Shown here one piece after another: positions 34,095 to 44,350 of a stretch of 64,000 nucleotides of DNA. The stretch is from the NCBI RefSeq assembly GCF_003987655.1, contig NZ_NGKC01000002.1:124001-188000 (forward strand). The letters run 5' to 3'. Origin of the DNA: Vagococcus acidifermentans (GTDB lineage: Bacteria > Bacillota > Bacilli > Lactobacillales > Vagococcaceae). Positions within the stretch are counted from its first letter, which is position 1; each line of letters begins with the position of its first letter. Both the position numbers and the translations under genes were made by a program. The notes under the pieces are model-generated. The model saw nothing but the letters and a program-made list of their open reading frames with translations. It ran no database searches and had not been told where the DNA came from.

Positions 34095-35390
34095 ATGAAT
34101 AAGAATGAAAGTCATGGAAAATCAGCGATTCTCGGTTTGCAGCACTTACTGGCGATGTACGCCGGGGCAGTCGCTGTGCCGTTATTGATTGGTCAAGGGT
34201 TAGGGTTCAGCACAAAGGATATGACGTATCTGATTTCAATCGATATCTTTATGTGCGGCGTCGCCACACTGCTGCAGCTGACTGTCACGAAGTTTTTCGG
34301 TATTGGACTGCCCGTTGTCCTGGGGTGTGCTATTCAGGCCGTGGCGCCGTTGATTATGATTGGCTCTAAACACGGACCGGGTGCTATGTACGGCTCGATT
34401 ATTGCGGCAGGAGTGATTGTTGTGCTGATTTCAGGTTTCTTTTCTAAAATCAAACGACTCATTCCGAATATCGTGACAGGTACCGTTATTACTGTTATCG
34501 GCCTGACGCTGATTCCCGTTGCTGTTACCAAAATGGGCGGCGGCGATACCGGACATGCTAATTTCGGCGATCCGAAAAATATTTTGCTTGCATTGGGCAC
34601 AGTCATTTTGATTGTCGCCACACAAGTGTGGGGACGGGGCTTTATGCGCTCTATTTCAGTTCTGATCGGGCTGGTTGCCGGCACGGTGGTGGCAGGTGCC
34701 ATTGGTCTTGTCAGTTTTGACCCGGTCAGAGAAGCCAGCTGGTTTCATTTTCCGCAGCCATTCTACTTTGGCAAACCGATCTTCGATGTATCATCCATTT
34801 TTTTAATGACGGTTATTTCACTCATCAGTATGGTTGAGTCGACAGGAGTCTATTTTGCCTTGGGCGATATTCTTGGTCAAAAAGTCGGAGAGGAAAAGTT
34901 GAAAAAAGGCTACCGCGCGGAAGGTATCGCTGTGATTCTCGGGGGTATTTTCAACACATTCCCTTATACCGGTTTTTCTCAAAACGTCGGCCTGGTTCAG
35001 CTTTCAGGAATTAAAAGCAGACGCCCTGTATATTACACGGCATTTTTCCTGATTTTACTTGGCTTGTTGCCTAAAGCGGGTGCTTTCGCCCAAATCATAC
35101 CGGAGCCGGTGCTTGGCGGCGGCATGCTCGTCATGTTCGGTATGGTCGCTGTTCAAGGGATTAAAATGTTGTCCAGCGTTGATTTTAACAATGATAAAAA
35201 CTTGCTGATTATGGTGATATCGATCGGATTGGGATTGGGATTCAACAGCATGCCGACGCTGTTCAATCAATTTCCGGAAACAGTTCAGATGTTCACTGGC
35301 AACGGGATTGTCATCAGCAGCTTGTGCGCAATTCTGCTGAATTTGCTGTTTAACGAATTGCCTGCATTAAATTCGAAAAATAAAGGATAA
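34095..35390 (+). CDS. pbuX: xanthine permease, NCS2/NAT family
   Basis: 431 residues with 12-14 membrane helices. NAT signature region around GGIFNTFPYTGFSQNVGLVQLSGIKSR (~275-300, read in pieces) and GLQHLLAMYAGAVAVPL near the start. It takes up xanthine by proton symport. It starts 6 nt after xpt and shares its guanine riboswitch. Confidence 0.94.
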   Translation: MNKNESHGKSAILGLQHLLAMYAGAVAVPLLIGQGLGFSTKDMTYLISIDIFMCGVATLLQLTVTKFFGIGLPVVLGCAIQAVAPLIMIGSKHGPGAMYGSIIAAGVIVVLISGFFSKIKRLIPNIVTGTVITVIGLTLIPVAVTKMGGGDTGHANFGDPKNILLALGTVILIVATQVWGRGFMRSISVLIGLVAGTVVAGAIGLVSFDPVREASWFHFPQPFYFGKPIFDVSSIFLMTVISLISMVESTGVYFALGDILGQKVGEEKLKKGYRAEGIAVILGGIFNTFPYTGFSQNVGLVQLSGIKSRRPVYYTAFFLILLGLLPKAGAFAQIIPEPVLGGGMLVMFGMVAVQGIKMLSSVDFNNDKNLLIMVISIGLGLGFNSMPTLFNQFPETVQMFTGNGIVISSLCAILLNLLFNELPALNSKNKG

Positions 35391-35394
35391 AGCT

Positions 35395-35443
35395 AAACTC
35401 GTTTCGCAAAATACTATGTTATTTTGGTTGAAACGAGTTTTTA
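35395..35443. terminator. intrinsic terminator after pbuX
   Basis: AAACTCGTTTC pairs with GAAACGAGTTT around a ~25-nt loop that contains further pairing, followed by T. Confidence 0.85.
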
Positions 35444-35460
35444 GGCTTGTTTTCACATCC

Positions 35461-35535
35461 ATTCACGAACATTAAATAAAAAAATATTAATATAATTCGA
35501 ACATGCTTTACACGAAAGAAGTGAATTGATAAGAT
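35461..35535 (+). promoter_or_regulatory. purE promoter with two PurR-type boxes
   Basis: TTCACGAACATT (35462-35473) and AATTCGAACATG (~35494-35505) match the PurBox core. The promoter TTTACA (35507-35512), 17 bp, TAAGAT (35530-35535) follows. The pair resembles the xpt boxes, so one PurR-type regulator may control both operons. Confidence 0.6.
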
Positions 35536-35577
35536 AGACATAGCCTATAGAGAATGTGAAGAGAGAGGAGATAAATC

Positions 35578-36066
35578 ATGTCAGCAGTTGTTGGTGTTAT
35601 TATGGGAAGTACGTCTGATTGGCAGACGATGAAAAACGCCTGTGATATTTTAGAGGAATTCCATGTTGCTTACGAAAAAAAAGTTGTTTCAGCACATCGG
35701 ACGCCTGATATGATGTTCCAGTATGCAAGCGAGGCACGGGAGAGAGGCATCAAAGTCATTATTGCCGGTGCAGGCGGTGCCGCTCATTTACCGGGGATGG
35801 TGGCAGCTAAGACGACGCTGCCGGTCATTGGTGTGCCTGTCCAGTCGAGAGCGTTGAACGGCTTGGATTCTCTTTTGTCGATTGTGCAGATGCCGGGGGG
35901 CGTGCCGGTGGCAACCACGGCTATAGGGACAGCCGGAGCGACGAATGCCGGTTTGCTGGCAGTTCAAATGTTAAGCATGACTGATGAGCGGTTAGCCCGT
36001 CAGCTTGACGAAAGACGGCTGAAATTGGAGGAAAAAGTGAAGGAGAGTAGTGAGGAACTTGTCTAA
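35578..36066 (+). CDS. purE: N5-carboxyaminoimidazole ribonucleotide mutase
   Basis: 162 residues, class I PurE. Signature [16 protein letters not shown] (~10-25), [10 protein letters not shown] (~41-50) and [12 protein letters not shown] (~70). It converts N5-CAIR to CAIR in purine synthesis. AGAGAGGAG before the ATG. It overlaps purK by 17 nt. The class I type needs PurK, which is present next door. Confidence 0.96.
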   Translation: MSAVVGVIMGSTSDWQTMKNACDILEEFHVAYEKKVVSAHRTPDMMFQYASEARERGIKVIIAGAGGAAHLPGMVAAKTTLPVIGVPVQSRALNGLDSLLSIVQMPGGVPVATTAIGTAGATNAGLLAVQMLSMTDERLARQLDERRLKLEEKVKESSEELV

Positions 36067-37180
36067 GTTAATTTTACCTGGACAGACAATCGGCATTATC
36101 GGCGGCGGTCAGTTGGGCCGCATGATGGCATTTTCTGCGAAGGAAATGGGTTTTTTTGTTGGGATACTTGATCCGACACCTGACTGCCCGGCAGCACAGG
36201 TGGCAGATTGGCATATTATCGCTGATTACAATGATGAATTGTCTTTGTTAAACATGTCAAAAAGATGTGACGTCATCACCTACGAGTTTGAAAATGTGGA
36301 TGTTGACGGTATAAAGTATATTGAAAAAATGACGCACATTCCGCAAGGGACTATCGGCTTGTCAGTCACACAGGACCGCTTGTCGGAACGCAGTTTTTTG
36401 GAGTCCAATAATATCAATATCGCGCCATACGAAACCGTGGTGGTCGTGTCTGATATCAGGGATTCTGTATCGAGCATCGGCTTCCCATGTGTTGTGAAAA
36501 CAACGCGCGGCGGCTATGACGGCAAAGGGCAGGTTGTCCTGTATTCAGAAGAGGACATTGATAAATCAGTGCCTTTGATTCAACACGGGCCGTGCATTTT
36601 AGAAGCATTTATTCCTTTCGTCAAAGAGCTTTCCGTGATGATAGCGGCGAACCAAAATGGCGATTATACCATTTTTCCGATTGTGGAAAACATCCATAAG
36701 AACAGTATTTTGCAAAAGACCATCGCTCCCGTTGCTCTCAGCCAAGATATAGTCGACCAGATTCATTTGACGGCGAAAATTATCGCTTCAGGGTTGCAGT
36801 TAAGCGGTGTGATGGGTATTGAAATGTTTTTGACTGAAGAAGGGACAATCTACGTCAATGAGTTGGCACCGCGTCCGCATAATTCTGCGCACTATTCAAT
36901 CGAAGCGTGCAACTTTTCGCAGTTTGACGCCCATATCCGGGGGATTTGCAATTGGCCGCTGCCGGAAATCACGTTGTTGTCGCCGGCTGTCATGCTCAAT
37001 ATATTAGGCGAGCAAGTGGTGGATGTATTTGCTCAAATACCGGAGAAAAAGAACTGGCATTTTCATCTGTATGGCAAAAAAGAGTTGAAAGAAGGACGCA
37101 AAGTCGGCCATGTCACTATTTTAACAGAGAATCTGGAAGAGACACTGCAGGAAATTGCAGAAACAAACATTTGGGATTAG
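36050..37180 (+). CDS. purK: N5-carboxyaminoimidazole ribonucleotide synthase
   Basis: 376 residues, ATP-grasp. N-terminal [22 protein letters not shown], central [12 protein letters not shown] (~148-159), and [16 protein letters not shown] (~269-284). It carboxylates AIR with ATP and bicarbonate. GTG 36050 lies just after AGGAGAG; a TTG at 36059 is the alternative. Overlaps purE, so translation is probably coupled. Confidence 0.95.
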   Translation: MRNLSKLILPGQTIGIIGGGQLGRMMAFSAKEMGFFVGILDPTPDCPAAQVADWHIIADYNDELSLLNMSKRCDVITYEFENVDVDGIKYIEKMTHIPQGTIGLSVTQDRLSERSFLESNNINIAPYETVVVVSDIRDSVSSIGFPCVVKTTRGGYDGKGQVVLYSEEDIDKSVPLIQHGPCILEAFIPFVKELSVMIAANQNGDYTIFPIVENIHKNSILQKTIAPVALSQDIVDQIHLTAKIIASGLQLSGVMGIEMFLTEEGTIYVNELAPRPHNSAHYSIEACNFSQFDAHIRGICNWPLPEITLLSPAVMLNILGEQVVDVFAQIPEKKNWHFHLYGKKELKEGRKVGHVTILTENLEETLQEIAETNIWD

Positions 37181-37196
37181 ATAAGGAGACTGAAAC

Positions 37197-38492
37197 ATGC
37201 TAGAACGATATACAAGACCTGAAATGGGAGCTATTTGGACAGAGGAGAACAAGTACCGCGCGTGGCTGGAAGTGGAAATCCTTGCCAGCGAGGCATGGGC
37301 TGAATTGGGGGAAATCCCTAAAGAAGATGTCCAAAAAATCAGGGAGAACGCAGATTTTAATGTAGACCGCATTTTGGAAATCGAAGAACAGACCAAGCAT
37401 GACGTGGTCGCTTTCACGCGCACAGTGTCAGAGAGTCTGGGAGATGAACGGAAATGGGTCCATTACGGCTTGACCAGTACGGATGTCGTGGACACGGCGT
37501 ATGGTTATCTGCTGAAACAGGCTAACGATATTTTGCGTCAGGACTTGAATCGTTTTGTTGATATCATCGGGGAGAAGGCAAAAGCCCACAAATATACAGT
37601 GATGATGGGCAGGACGCACGGGGTACATGCTGAACCGACGACATTCGGGCTGAAGCTGGCATTGTGGTATGCTGAAATGAAGCGTAACGTGGAACGTTTT
37701 GAACATGCCGCCAAAGGAGTCGAAGCCGGCAAAATCAGCGGTGCTGTCGGAACCTTCGCCAATACACCGCCTGAAGTGGAAGCTTATGTCTGCGAGAAAC
37801 TCGGCATTCGTGCACAGGATATTTCAACGCAAGTGCTGCCGCGTGATTTGCATGCAGAATACATTGCGGCGCTGGCTCTGATTGCCACAAGTATTGAAAA
37901 GTTTGCCATCGAAATCCGCGGACTGCAAAAATCTGAAACCCGTGAAGTTGAGGAGTACTTTGCAAAAGGGCAGAAAGGGTCTTCTGCCATGCCGCATAAA
38001 CGCAATCCAATCGGTTCGGAAAACATGACGGGGCTTGCGCGTGTTATTCGCGGGCATGTTGTCACTGCTTATGAAAATGTATCTTTATGGCATGAACGGG
38101 ATATTTCTCATTCATCTGCCGAAAGAATCATTATCCCGGACACAACGATTCTGTTGAACTATATGCTGAACCGATTTGCCGGTATTGTGAAAAACTTGAC
38201 CGTTTTCCCTGAAAATATGCTGCGCAACATGGATGCCACATTTGGTTTGATTTACAGCCAGCGTGTGTTGCTGAAGCTAATCGATAAAGGCATGAGCCGT
38301 GAAGAGGCGTATGACTTGGTACAGCCGAAAACAGCCTATGCGTGGGACAATCAGACACAGTTCCGTCCGCTGATTGAAGATGATGAACGGATTATGTCCG
38401 TATTGACTCTTGAGGATATTGAGGATGCGTTCAACTATCAATGGCATTTGAAGCATGTGGATACGTTGTTTGAGCGGGTCGGGTTGGCGTAG
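37197..38492 (+). CDS. purB: adenylosuccinate lyase
   Basis: 431 residues. Fumarase/aspartase superfamily signature [16 protein letters not shown] (~261-276); catalytic His region [13 protein letters not shown] (~138); substrate Ser loop at ~262. It acts twice in purine synthesis (SAICAR to AICAR, adenylosuccinate to AMP). 16 nt after purK, in one operon; a terminator follows, so the remaining pur genes lie elsewhere. Confidence 0.96.
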   Translation: MLERYTRPEMGAIWTEENKYRAWLEVEILASEAWAELGEIPKEDVQKIRENADFNVDRILEIEEQTKHDVVAFTRTVSESLGDERKWVHYGLTSTDVVDTAYGYLLKQANDILRQDLNRFVDIIGEKAKAHKYTVMMGRTHGVHAEPTTFGLKLALWYAEMKRNVERFEHAAKGVEAGKISGAVGTFANTPPEVEAYVCEKLGIRAQDISTQVLPRDLHAEYIAALALIATSIEKFAIEIRGLQKSETREVEEYFAKGQKGSSAMPHKRNPIGSENMTGLARVIRGHVVTAYENVSLWHERDISHSSAERIIIPDTTILLNYMLNRFAGIVKNLTVFPENMLRNMDATFGLIYSQRVLLKLIDKGMSREEAYDLVQPKTAYAWDNQTQFRPLIEDDERIMSVLTLEDIEDAFNYQWHLKHVDTLFERVGLA

Positions 38493-38499
38493 AAATAGC

Positions 38500-38535
38500 G
38501 AGGCAGTCACCTTGATTCAGTGGCTGTCTCTTTTA
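38500..38535 (+). terminator. intrinsic terminator after purB
   Basis: GAGGCAGTCAC and GTGGCTGTCTC pair at 11 positions including G-U, followed by TTTTAT. Confidence 0.75.
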
Positions 38536-38626
38536 TCTAAAGAAAAATAAAAAAAATACAATTAATTGATGAAAAAAAAGTCAAAAACAGTTATAATAGA
38601 TTTTGTGGTTAAAAAGCCATTTAGCT

Positions 38627-38714
38627 GGAAGCGTATCGAAGTGGTCATAACGAGCCGCACTCGAAATGCGGTAGTCCTTAATTGGGCTCGTGGGTTCGAA
38701 TCCCACCGCTTCCT
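38627..38714 (+). tRNA. tRNA-Ser (anticodon CGA)
   Basis: An 88-nt class II tRNA. Acceptor GGAAGCG/CGCTTCC, D-stem TCG/CGA, anticodon stem CCGCA/TGCGG with loop CTCGAAA (anticodon CGA, reads UCG), long variable arm AGTCC/GGGCT, T-arm GTGGG-TTCGAAT-CCCAC. CCA is not encoded. The discriminator base is T, whereas serine tRNAs normally carry G there; otherwise the structure is intact. TATAAT at 38592-38597 serves as -10. Confidence 0.92.
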
Positions 38715-38727
38715 TAATAAATTTCCG

Positions 38728-38754
38728 AAAACGTTGATTTATCAGCGTTTTTTT
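38728..38754 (+). terminator. intrinsic terminator after tRNA-Ser
   Basis: AAACGTTGAT and ATCAGCGTTT pair with one G-U around TT, followed by T7. Confidence 0.8.
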
Positions 38755-38842
38755 CTGTTTACAATCTTTGATGAAAGATAACTATAAAAAAATCCTGGCA
38801 GTTTTTTTGATTGTTGGGTGACTATCACATCTTTAACAAACA

Positions 38843-38880
38843 AAACAACCATGAATCAATAAATTCACGGTTGTTTTTTT
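38843..38880. terminator. terminator overlapping the 3' end of the AraC gene
   Basis: ACAACCATGAAT and ATTCACGGTTGT pair with one mismatch around CAATAA, flanked by A/T runs on both sides. It includes the stop region of the regulator on the minus strand. Confidence 0.75.
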
Positions 38881-39698
38881 GTCTTCGAATACTCCGAGGG
38901 CGGAATATTAAAGTATTTTTTAAACAGTTTGCTGAAATGATAGGCGTCCTGATAACCGACCAGGTTTGCGACTTCCTTAATCGGCATTTCTTCGTTTTCC
39001 AGCAATTCTTTGGCTTTGTTCATCCGTACTTTGATAAGGTAGTTGATTGGTGTATCGCCGGTTTCTTCTTTAAAAAGCTTGGAAATATAGGCGGGACTGA
39101 TATACATCTTACTGGATAAGCTTTCAAGGCTGATATCCTCAGCATGGTAGGTTTCCAGATAATAGATGATATCATTGACGAGTTTTTTCTTGTCAGATTT
39201 TTTCGTATTTTTAGGCAGCAGTTGAATAGTTTGGCTGGCTGTTGCCCGGAAAATATGCACCCACAGCTGGCTGACCAGATGTTTTACTGCCAAATCTTGA
39301 TAGGGGTGATTGCTGTTTTTTTCTTTGATGATTTGTTGAATCGTTTCCATAAAAGCAGTTTGATAATCGCCTAAATGCAAGATAGGCGAATAAGACGGAA
39401 AATAATTGGATTCGTAGCCGGTTAATTGGAAATTGTCTATGCCGATATGCAGCTGATGGCTGCCTGATGCGTCACGTTGTTCTTCCCAGTGCATGGTATA
39501 GGGATTGAGGCAGATGACATCGCCTTGCTTCAAAATATATGTTCTGTCGCCGATGTGATAGACGCTTGTTCCCTCGACGATAACGCTTAATTCAATGAAC
39601 CCGTGGAAATGCTGTTTAGCCGCTTGCCCCGGTTTCCAAAAACCGTCGAAAATATATAACACTTCCGGATTAAATGTTTTAGATGGTATGTTTAGCAT
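38865..39698 (-). CDS. AraC-family transcriptional regulator
   Basis: 277 residues. N-terminal cupin-like sensing domain (~10-110, GQAAKQHFHGFIELSVI and LKQGDVICLNPYTMHW), two helix-turn-helix motifs in the last ~100 (SLSSKMYISPAYISKLFKEE and IKEVANLVGYQDAYHFSKLF). Divergent from the ABC exporter pair across 127 bp and a candidate regulator of it. Such cupin-type AraC proteins usually sense sugars or small metabolites. The ligand is unknown. Confidence 0.9.
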   Translation of the reverse strand: MLNIPSKTFNPEVLYIFDGFWKPGQAAKQHFHGFIELSVIVEGTSVYHIGDRTYILKQGDVICLNPYTMHWEEQRDASGSHQLHIGIDNFQLTGYESNYFPSYSPILHLGDYQTAFMETIQQIIKEKNSNHPYQDLAVKHLVSQLWVHIFRATASQTIQLLPKNTKKSDKKKLVNDIIYYLETYHAEDISLESLSSKMYISPAYISKLFKEETGDTPINYLIKVRMNKAKELLENEEMPIKEVANLVGYQDAYHFSKLFKKYFNIPPSEYSKTKKQP

Positions 39699-39804
39699 CG
39701 TTCTTTCTCACTCCTGACATCTCTACAATATATTACATGAATTTGTGAAGATAATCCATTCTTTTATTAAAAAAAACAGGCTACTCTATATCGTAGTCGA
39801 AACA

Positions 39805-39810
39805 TATAAT
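39805..39810 (+). promoter_or_regulatory. -10 element of the ABC exporter operon
   Basis: TATAAT 15 nt before the start region; no good -35 is seen, in keeping with control by an activator such as the divergent AraC protein. GGAGGGG ribosome site at ~39813-39820. Confidence 0.4.
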
Positions 39811-39825
39811 ACAGGAGGGGTGAAA

Positions 39826-41574
39826 ATGATTCACTTTAAATGGATATGGCGGTATGTCAGAATTTATAAAATGCAGGAATTTATTGCGACGGTCTTATTA
39901 ATTATTAGTGCGTTATTACTTATCGTCAATCCATTGATTGTCGGAAAAATTGTGGACGAGGTCATTAATCAGGGAAAAGCTGATATGCTGCTGCCTTATC
40001 TGCTGTTGATGATTGTGGTGACACTGCTGCGCACAATCATTCGCTACATTTACCAGAATATGTTTGAACAAGTCGGTCAAAATGTTTTGTTTGATTTGCG
40101 GAAAGATATGTATCATAAGCTGCATGAACTGGATTTTGACTATTTCAACCACACACGTGTTGGTGACATCATGGCAAGGATGACCGGCGACACAGATGCT
40201 ATCCGCCATTTCGTGTCATGGGCGTCATATAGTATCGCGGAATCGGTTCTGTGGTTCTTTGTGGCAATGGCCGTCATGTTCTCCATCAACATACCGCTGA
40301 CATTGATCATGCTGTTGGTTACACCGGCTATTTTTATGCTGACGCGGCGCATGTCCAGCGAAAGTCATCCGAAATTCTTTGATATCCGGGAATCTTTTTC
40401 CAGATTAAACTCGATGGTGGAAGAAAATATCAGCGGGAACCGTGTGGTCAAGGCGTTTTCAAGAGAAGGCTACGAAATTGAAAAGTTTAATCGAGTCAAT
40501 CAGGATTATATGGAAAAAAATATGGCATCGGCCAAAGTATCCGGCAAATATTTGCCGGGCCTTGAGTTTTTTGCCGGTCTGTTAAGTGTGCTGACGCTGT
40601 TTTTTGGCGGTCTGTTTGTGATTCAGGAGCAGATGACGATTGGCGATTTGGTTGCTTTCAACAGCTATCTTTGGATGCTGAATAATCCGCTGAGGATGAG
40701 CGGCTGGCTGATTAACGACACCCAGCGTTTTCTTGCCAGCTGTATCAAAATCCGCGAATTGCTGAACCGGCGGAGCAGTCTCCACATTGTCCATGAAACA
40801 GAAATAAAGCGGCTGACAGGAGATGTGTCTTTTGAAAATGTATCGTTTCATTTCAGCGACGACCCAGACACCAATATTTTGGAAAACATTTCTTTTTCTG
40901 TCTCAGCAGGTCAGACGGTCGGGATTTTAGGTCAGACCGGTGCAGGCAAAACCACACTGGTCAATTTGATTGCTCGTTTTTATGACCCGACATCAGGTGT
41001 TGTCAAAATCGGCGGTAAAGACATTCGCGACTGGCCTATCAAGATGGTCCGCGAACAAGTTTCCATGGTCATGCAGGATGTCTTTTTATTCTCCGATACG
41101 ATTGAAGAGAATATTGCCTTCAGCGACCCGGAGATGCCGGTCGGAAAGATTCGCGATATGGCTGAAATTGCAGATGCGAGTCATTTTATCGAACGGATGC
41201 CGGAAGGGTACCGAACAGTTGTCGGCGAAAGAGGTGTCGGTTTGTCGGGCGGACAAAAACAGCGTATCTCGCTGGCACGGGCACTGGCAAAAGAACCGGC
41301 TGTGCTCATATTGGATGATACGACATCAGCAGTGGATATGGAAACAGAGAGTAAAATCCAGAAGAAACTGGACCAAGTCACCGGTGACACGACCACGTTT
41401 GTGATTGCCCATCGCATCAGTTCTGTGAGAGATGCTGATTTGATTTTAGTCATGGAAAAAGGCCGTGTGGTGGAGCAGGGGACTCACGCCGGCTTGCTGG
41501 AGCAAAACGGCGAGTATGCGGCGATTTACAGGAAGCAATTAGGGCTTGACGAAGGGAGTGAGATGAATGGCTAA
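39826..41574 (+). CDS. heterodimeric ABC exporter subunit with degenerate ATPase site
   Basis: 582 residues from ATG 39826, behind GGAGGGG. Six-helix ABC exporter domain (1-~310) plus ATPase. Walker A GQTGAGKTT, signature LSGGQKQR, but Walker B reads LILDDTTSAVD: the catalytic Glu is Asp, as in the non-catalytic half of BmrC/LmrC-type pairs. H-loop IAHRISSV. It overlaps the next gene by 8 nt. The export substrate is unknown; multidrug or lipid-linked compounds are known for related pairs. Confidence 0.9.
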   Translation: MIHFKWIWRYVRIYKMQEFIATVLLIISALLLIVNPLIVGKIVDEVINQGKADMLLPYLLLMIVVTLLRTIIRYIYQNMFEQVGQNVLFDLRKDMYHKLHELDFDYFNHTRVGDIMARMTGDTDAIRHFVSWASYSIAESVLWFFVAMAVMFSINIPLTLIMLLVTPAIFMLTRRMSSESHPKFFDIRESFSRLNSMVEENISGNRVVKAFSREGYEIEKFNRVNQDYMEKNMASAKVSGKYLPGLEFFAGLLSVLTLFFGGLFVIQEQMTIGDLVAFNSYLWMLNNPLRMSGWLINDTQRFLASCIKIRELLNRRSSLHIVHETEIKRLTGDVSFENVSFHFSDDPDTNILENISFSVSAGQTVGILGQTGAGKTTLVNLIARFYDPTSGVVKIGGKDIRDWPIKMVREQVSMVMQDVFLFSDTIEENIAFSDPEMPVGKIRDMAEIADASHFIERMPEGYRTVVGERGVGLSGGQKQRISLARALAKEPAVLILDDTTSAVDMETESKIQKKLDQVTGDTTTFVIAHRISSVRDADLILVMEKGRVVEQGTHAGLLEQNGEYAAIYRKQLGLDEGSEMNG

Positions 41575-43351
41575 AAATACTTTTTCGCAAGACGAAACGT
41601 TACAAGAAGAATTCAACTGGTTTCACTACAAGCGGCTCTTTCAATATATCGTGCCGTACAAGAAACCGTTTATGCTGATTTTGCTGACAATCATACTAGC
41701 TAATATTGCGGCGATGGCAGGTCCTTATTTTACGAAACTAGCGATTGACGAGATCATTCCGCAAAAAAATATTACCATGCTCATTACAATCAGCGTTATC
41801 TTTTTTGTATCACTGCTGTTCATCTCATGGTGCCTGAAATACCGCATCTGGCATATTACCAAACTGGGCCAGCAGATTTTGCTGGATATCCGTTATGATA
41901 TTTTTACGCACCTGCAGAAACTGCCTTTCTCTTATTTTGATGCACGTCCCCACGGGAAAATCTTGATTCGGGTAGTCAATTACATCAACACACTGAGTGA
42001 TTTACTAAGTAACGGCTTGATTAATCTGATTTCGGATTTATTCAATGTGGCGATTACGTTGATTGTCATGTTTCTGATAGATGTAAAACTGACACTTTAC
42101 AGTCTGGCGTTGCTGCCGGTGCTGTTTCTCATCACGATGATTATAAAAAACAGACAGAGGAAAGCCTACCAGCATTTGAGCAACAAACAGTCCAACTTGA
42201 ACGCATATATTCATGAAAGTATTTCAGGAGTACGTATCACGCAATCATTTACACGCGAAGAGCGCAATGAACGTATCTTTGATGAATTGTCCAATGACTA
42301 CCGGACCGCTTGGATGAAAGCCATTAAAATCATGCGCCTGCTCTGGCCTTCAGTGGAGAATATTTCTATCTTGACAACTTGCCTGATTTATTTTATCGGC
42401 ATTCGTCAAATCGGTGTGGAAGTCAGCACAGGGACATTAATCGCATTCATGGGCTACATCAATAACTTCTGGAATCCGGTCATTAATATCGGCAACTTTT
42501 ATAACTCGTTAATTACTGCCACCGCATATCTGGAGCGGATTTTTGAAACACTGGATGAACAACCTGAAATTCAGGATAAAGAAGATGCCCAAGTGCTGGA
42601 TACGGTGCAGGGCAATGTGTCGTTTGAACATGTCTCTTTCCGCTACGAAACTAAAGGCAGAAAAATATTGGATGACGTGACCTTCTCAGTTGCACCAGGT
42701 CAGTCGATTGCGCTGGTCGGTCCGACGGGAGCCGGTAAGACGACGGTAATCAATCTTATCAGCCGTTTCTATGATGTTGACGAAGGCAGCGTTAAAGTGG
42801 ACGGCAAGGATGTCAGAGATGTGACACTTCAATCATTGCGCTCGCAAATGGGCGTCATGCTTCAAGATACATTTATTTTTTCCGGAACGATTCTTGAAAA
42901 CATCCGCTACGGCAAGCTCGATGCCACAGAAGAAGAAATCATTCGCGCCAGCAAGGCTGTCCGCGCGCATGAATTCATCAAAGAGCTGAAAGACGGGTAT
43001 CAGACTGTTGTCGAAGAACGGGGAAGCACACTATCGGCAGGACAGCGCCAGCTGATTTCCTTTGCCCGGGCACTGCTGGCAGACCCGCGTATCCTGATAC
43101 TTGACGAGGCGACATCCAGCATTGATACACATACAGAAGAACTGCTCCAAAAAGGTTTGAATGAGCTGTTGAAAAACAGAACGTCATTTATTATCGCCCA
43201 CCGCCTGTCGACCATTAAAAACAGTTCTGAAATTTTCTTTATCGACCAAGGACGGATTATCGAGCGCGGCACACACGATGAATTGATGGCCAAAAAAGGC
43301 AGATACTACTTCTTGTATCAGTCACAATATGATTTGCTGAAAGCAGAGTAG
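41567..43351 (+). CDS. heterodimeric ABC exporter subunit with canonical ATPase site
   Basis: 594 residues. N-terminal extension, six helices, then ATPase: Walker A GPTGAGKTT, signature LSAGQRQL, Walker B LILDEATSSID with the catalytic Glu, H-loop IAHRLSTIK. It is the partner of the preceding protein (BmrD/LmrD-like). The overlapping ATGA start suggests coupled, equimolar translation. No terminator is seen directly after it. Confidence 0.9.
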   Translation: MAKNTFSQDETLQEEFNWFHYKRLFQYIVPYKKPFMLILLTIILANIAAMAGPYFTKLAIDEIIPQKNITMLITISVIFFVSLLFISWCLKYRIWHITKLGQQILLDIRYDIFTHLQKLPFSYFDARPHGKILIRVVNYINTLSDLLSNGLINLISDLFNVAITLIVMFLIDVKLTLYSLALLPVLFLITMIIKNRQRKAYQHLSNKQSNLNAYIHESISGVRITQSFTREERNERIFDELSNDYRTAWMKAIKIMRLLWPSVENISILTTCLIYFIGIRQIGVEVSTGTLIAFMGYINNFWNPVINIGNFYNSLITATAYLERIFETLDEQPEIQDKEDAQVLDTVQGNVSFEHVSFRYETKGRKILDDVTFSVAPGQSIALVGPTGAGKTTVINLISRFYDVDEGSVKVDGKDVRDVTLQSLRSQMGVMLQDTFIFSGTILENIRYGKLDATEEEIIRASKAVRAHEFIKELKDGYQTVVEERGSTLSAGQRQLISFARALLADPRILILDEATSSIDTHTEELLQKGLNELLKNRTSFIIAHRLSTIKNSSEIFFIDQGRIIERGTHDELMAKKGRYYFLYQSQYDLLKAE

Positions 43352-43453
43352 CCGGCCGACAAAAAATTTGCCTCATTGATACATAGAAAAATGTGTGATT
43401 TTATGGGATAATATAACCATTAACCAAAAGAATAAGTCTAGGAGGGCTATCAC

Positions 43454-44338
43454 ATGTTATTTGGTGCAATAGAAGCCGGCGGCACGAAATTTGTCTGTGC
43501 TGTAGGTGATGAGACACTTACTATTAAAGAACGGATCAGTATCCCGACAACAACTCCTGAAAAAACCATGGCTAAAGTGTTCCAGTTTTTTGACCAGTAT
43601 CAGCTGAAATCAATCGGTATTGGTTCTTTCGGTCCGATTGATGTGAATGAAGCATCTGACACTTACGGCAATATCACGACAACACCTAAAGTTGCTTGGC
43701 AGCACTACCCTTTTTTGACAGCAGTCAAGGAGCGTTACCGAGTACCAGTGGCGTGGACAACAGACGTTAACGCGGCAGCTTATGGTGAGTTGCATGCCGG
43801 TGCCGGAAGAGGACATAGAAGTTGTGTCTATATCACCGTCGGCACGGGCATCGGTGGTGGTGTCGTCGTTGACGGTAACATCATGCACGGCTTCGGCCAT
43901 CCGGAGTTGGGCCACATCATTGTGAGACGTCATGAACAGGACACTTATACCGGGACATGTCCGTTTCACGGCGATTGTCTGGAAGGCTTGGCCGCCGGAC
44001 CGGCGATTGAAGCACGGTTTGGCGTGAAAGCACAAGAGCTGGACGCCGCTCATGAAGCATGGGATATTGAAGCTTATTATCTTGCGCAAGCTGTCATGAA
44101 TTACACACTGGTTTTATCACCGGAGAAAATCATTTTCGGCGGCGGTGTGATGAAACAGCAGCAATTGTATCCTTTGATGCGGACACATTTTGAAAAATTA
44201 ATGAACAACTATGTCCAGACACCAGATTTTGATAATTATGTCGTTCCTTGCGAGTTAAAGGACGATGCAGGCATTACCGGATGTTTGCTATTGGCAATGG
44301 ACGAAATCAGCAAAAAAATGGAGCACTTGCATTTTTAA
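43454..44338 (+). CDS. fructokinase, ROK family
   Basis: 294 residues, typical ScrK-type length. ATP site EAGGTKFVCAVG (~6-17), sugar-site motif TDVNAAAYGELHAGAGRG (~99-116), TVGTGIGGG (~129), and the ROK zinc site from His in HPELGHI through TCPFHGDCLEG. It phosphorylates fructose to fructose-6-phosphate. Monocistronic; GGAGGG lies 11 nt before the ATG, and a strong terminator follows. Confidence 0.9.
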   Translation: MLFGAIEAGGTKFVCAVGDETLTIKERISIPTTTPEKTMAKVFQFFDQYQLKSIGIGSFGPIDVNEASDTYGNITTTPKVAWQHYPFLTAVKERYRVPVAWTTDVNAAAYGELHAGAGRGHRSCVYITVGTGIGGGVVVDGNIMHGFGHPELGHIIVRRHEQDTYTGTCPFHGDCLEGLAAGPAIEARFGVKAQELDAAHEAWDIEAYYLAQAVMNYTLVLSPEKIIFGGGVMKQQQLYPLMRTHFEKLMNNYVQTPDFDNYVVPCELKDDAGITGCLLLAMDEISKKMEHLHF

Positions 44339-44350
44339 GCAATATGAAAG

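Noticed and set aside
35446-35577. Riboswitch in the purE leader
   Set aside because: The TTCGAACAT and ACGAACATT sequences look like PurR boxes; none of the purine or PRPP aptamer core is present.
38566-38781. 71-codon plus-strand frame
   Set aside because: It spans the tRNA-Ser gene and its terminator; no ribosome site and no protein pattern.
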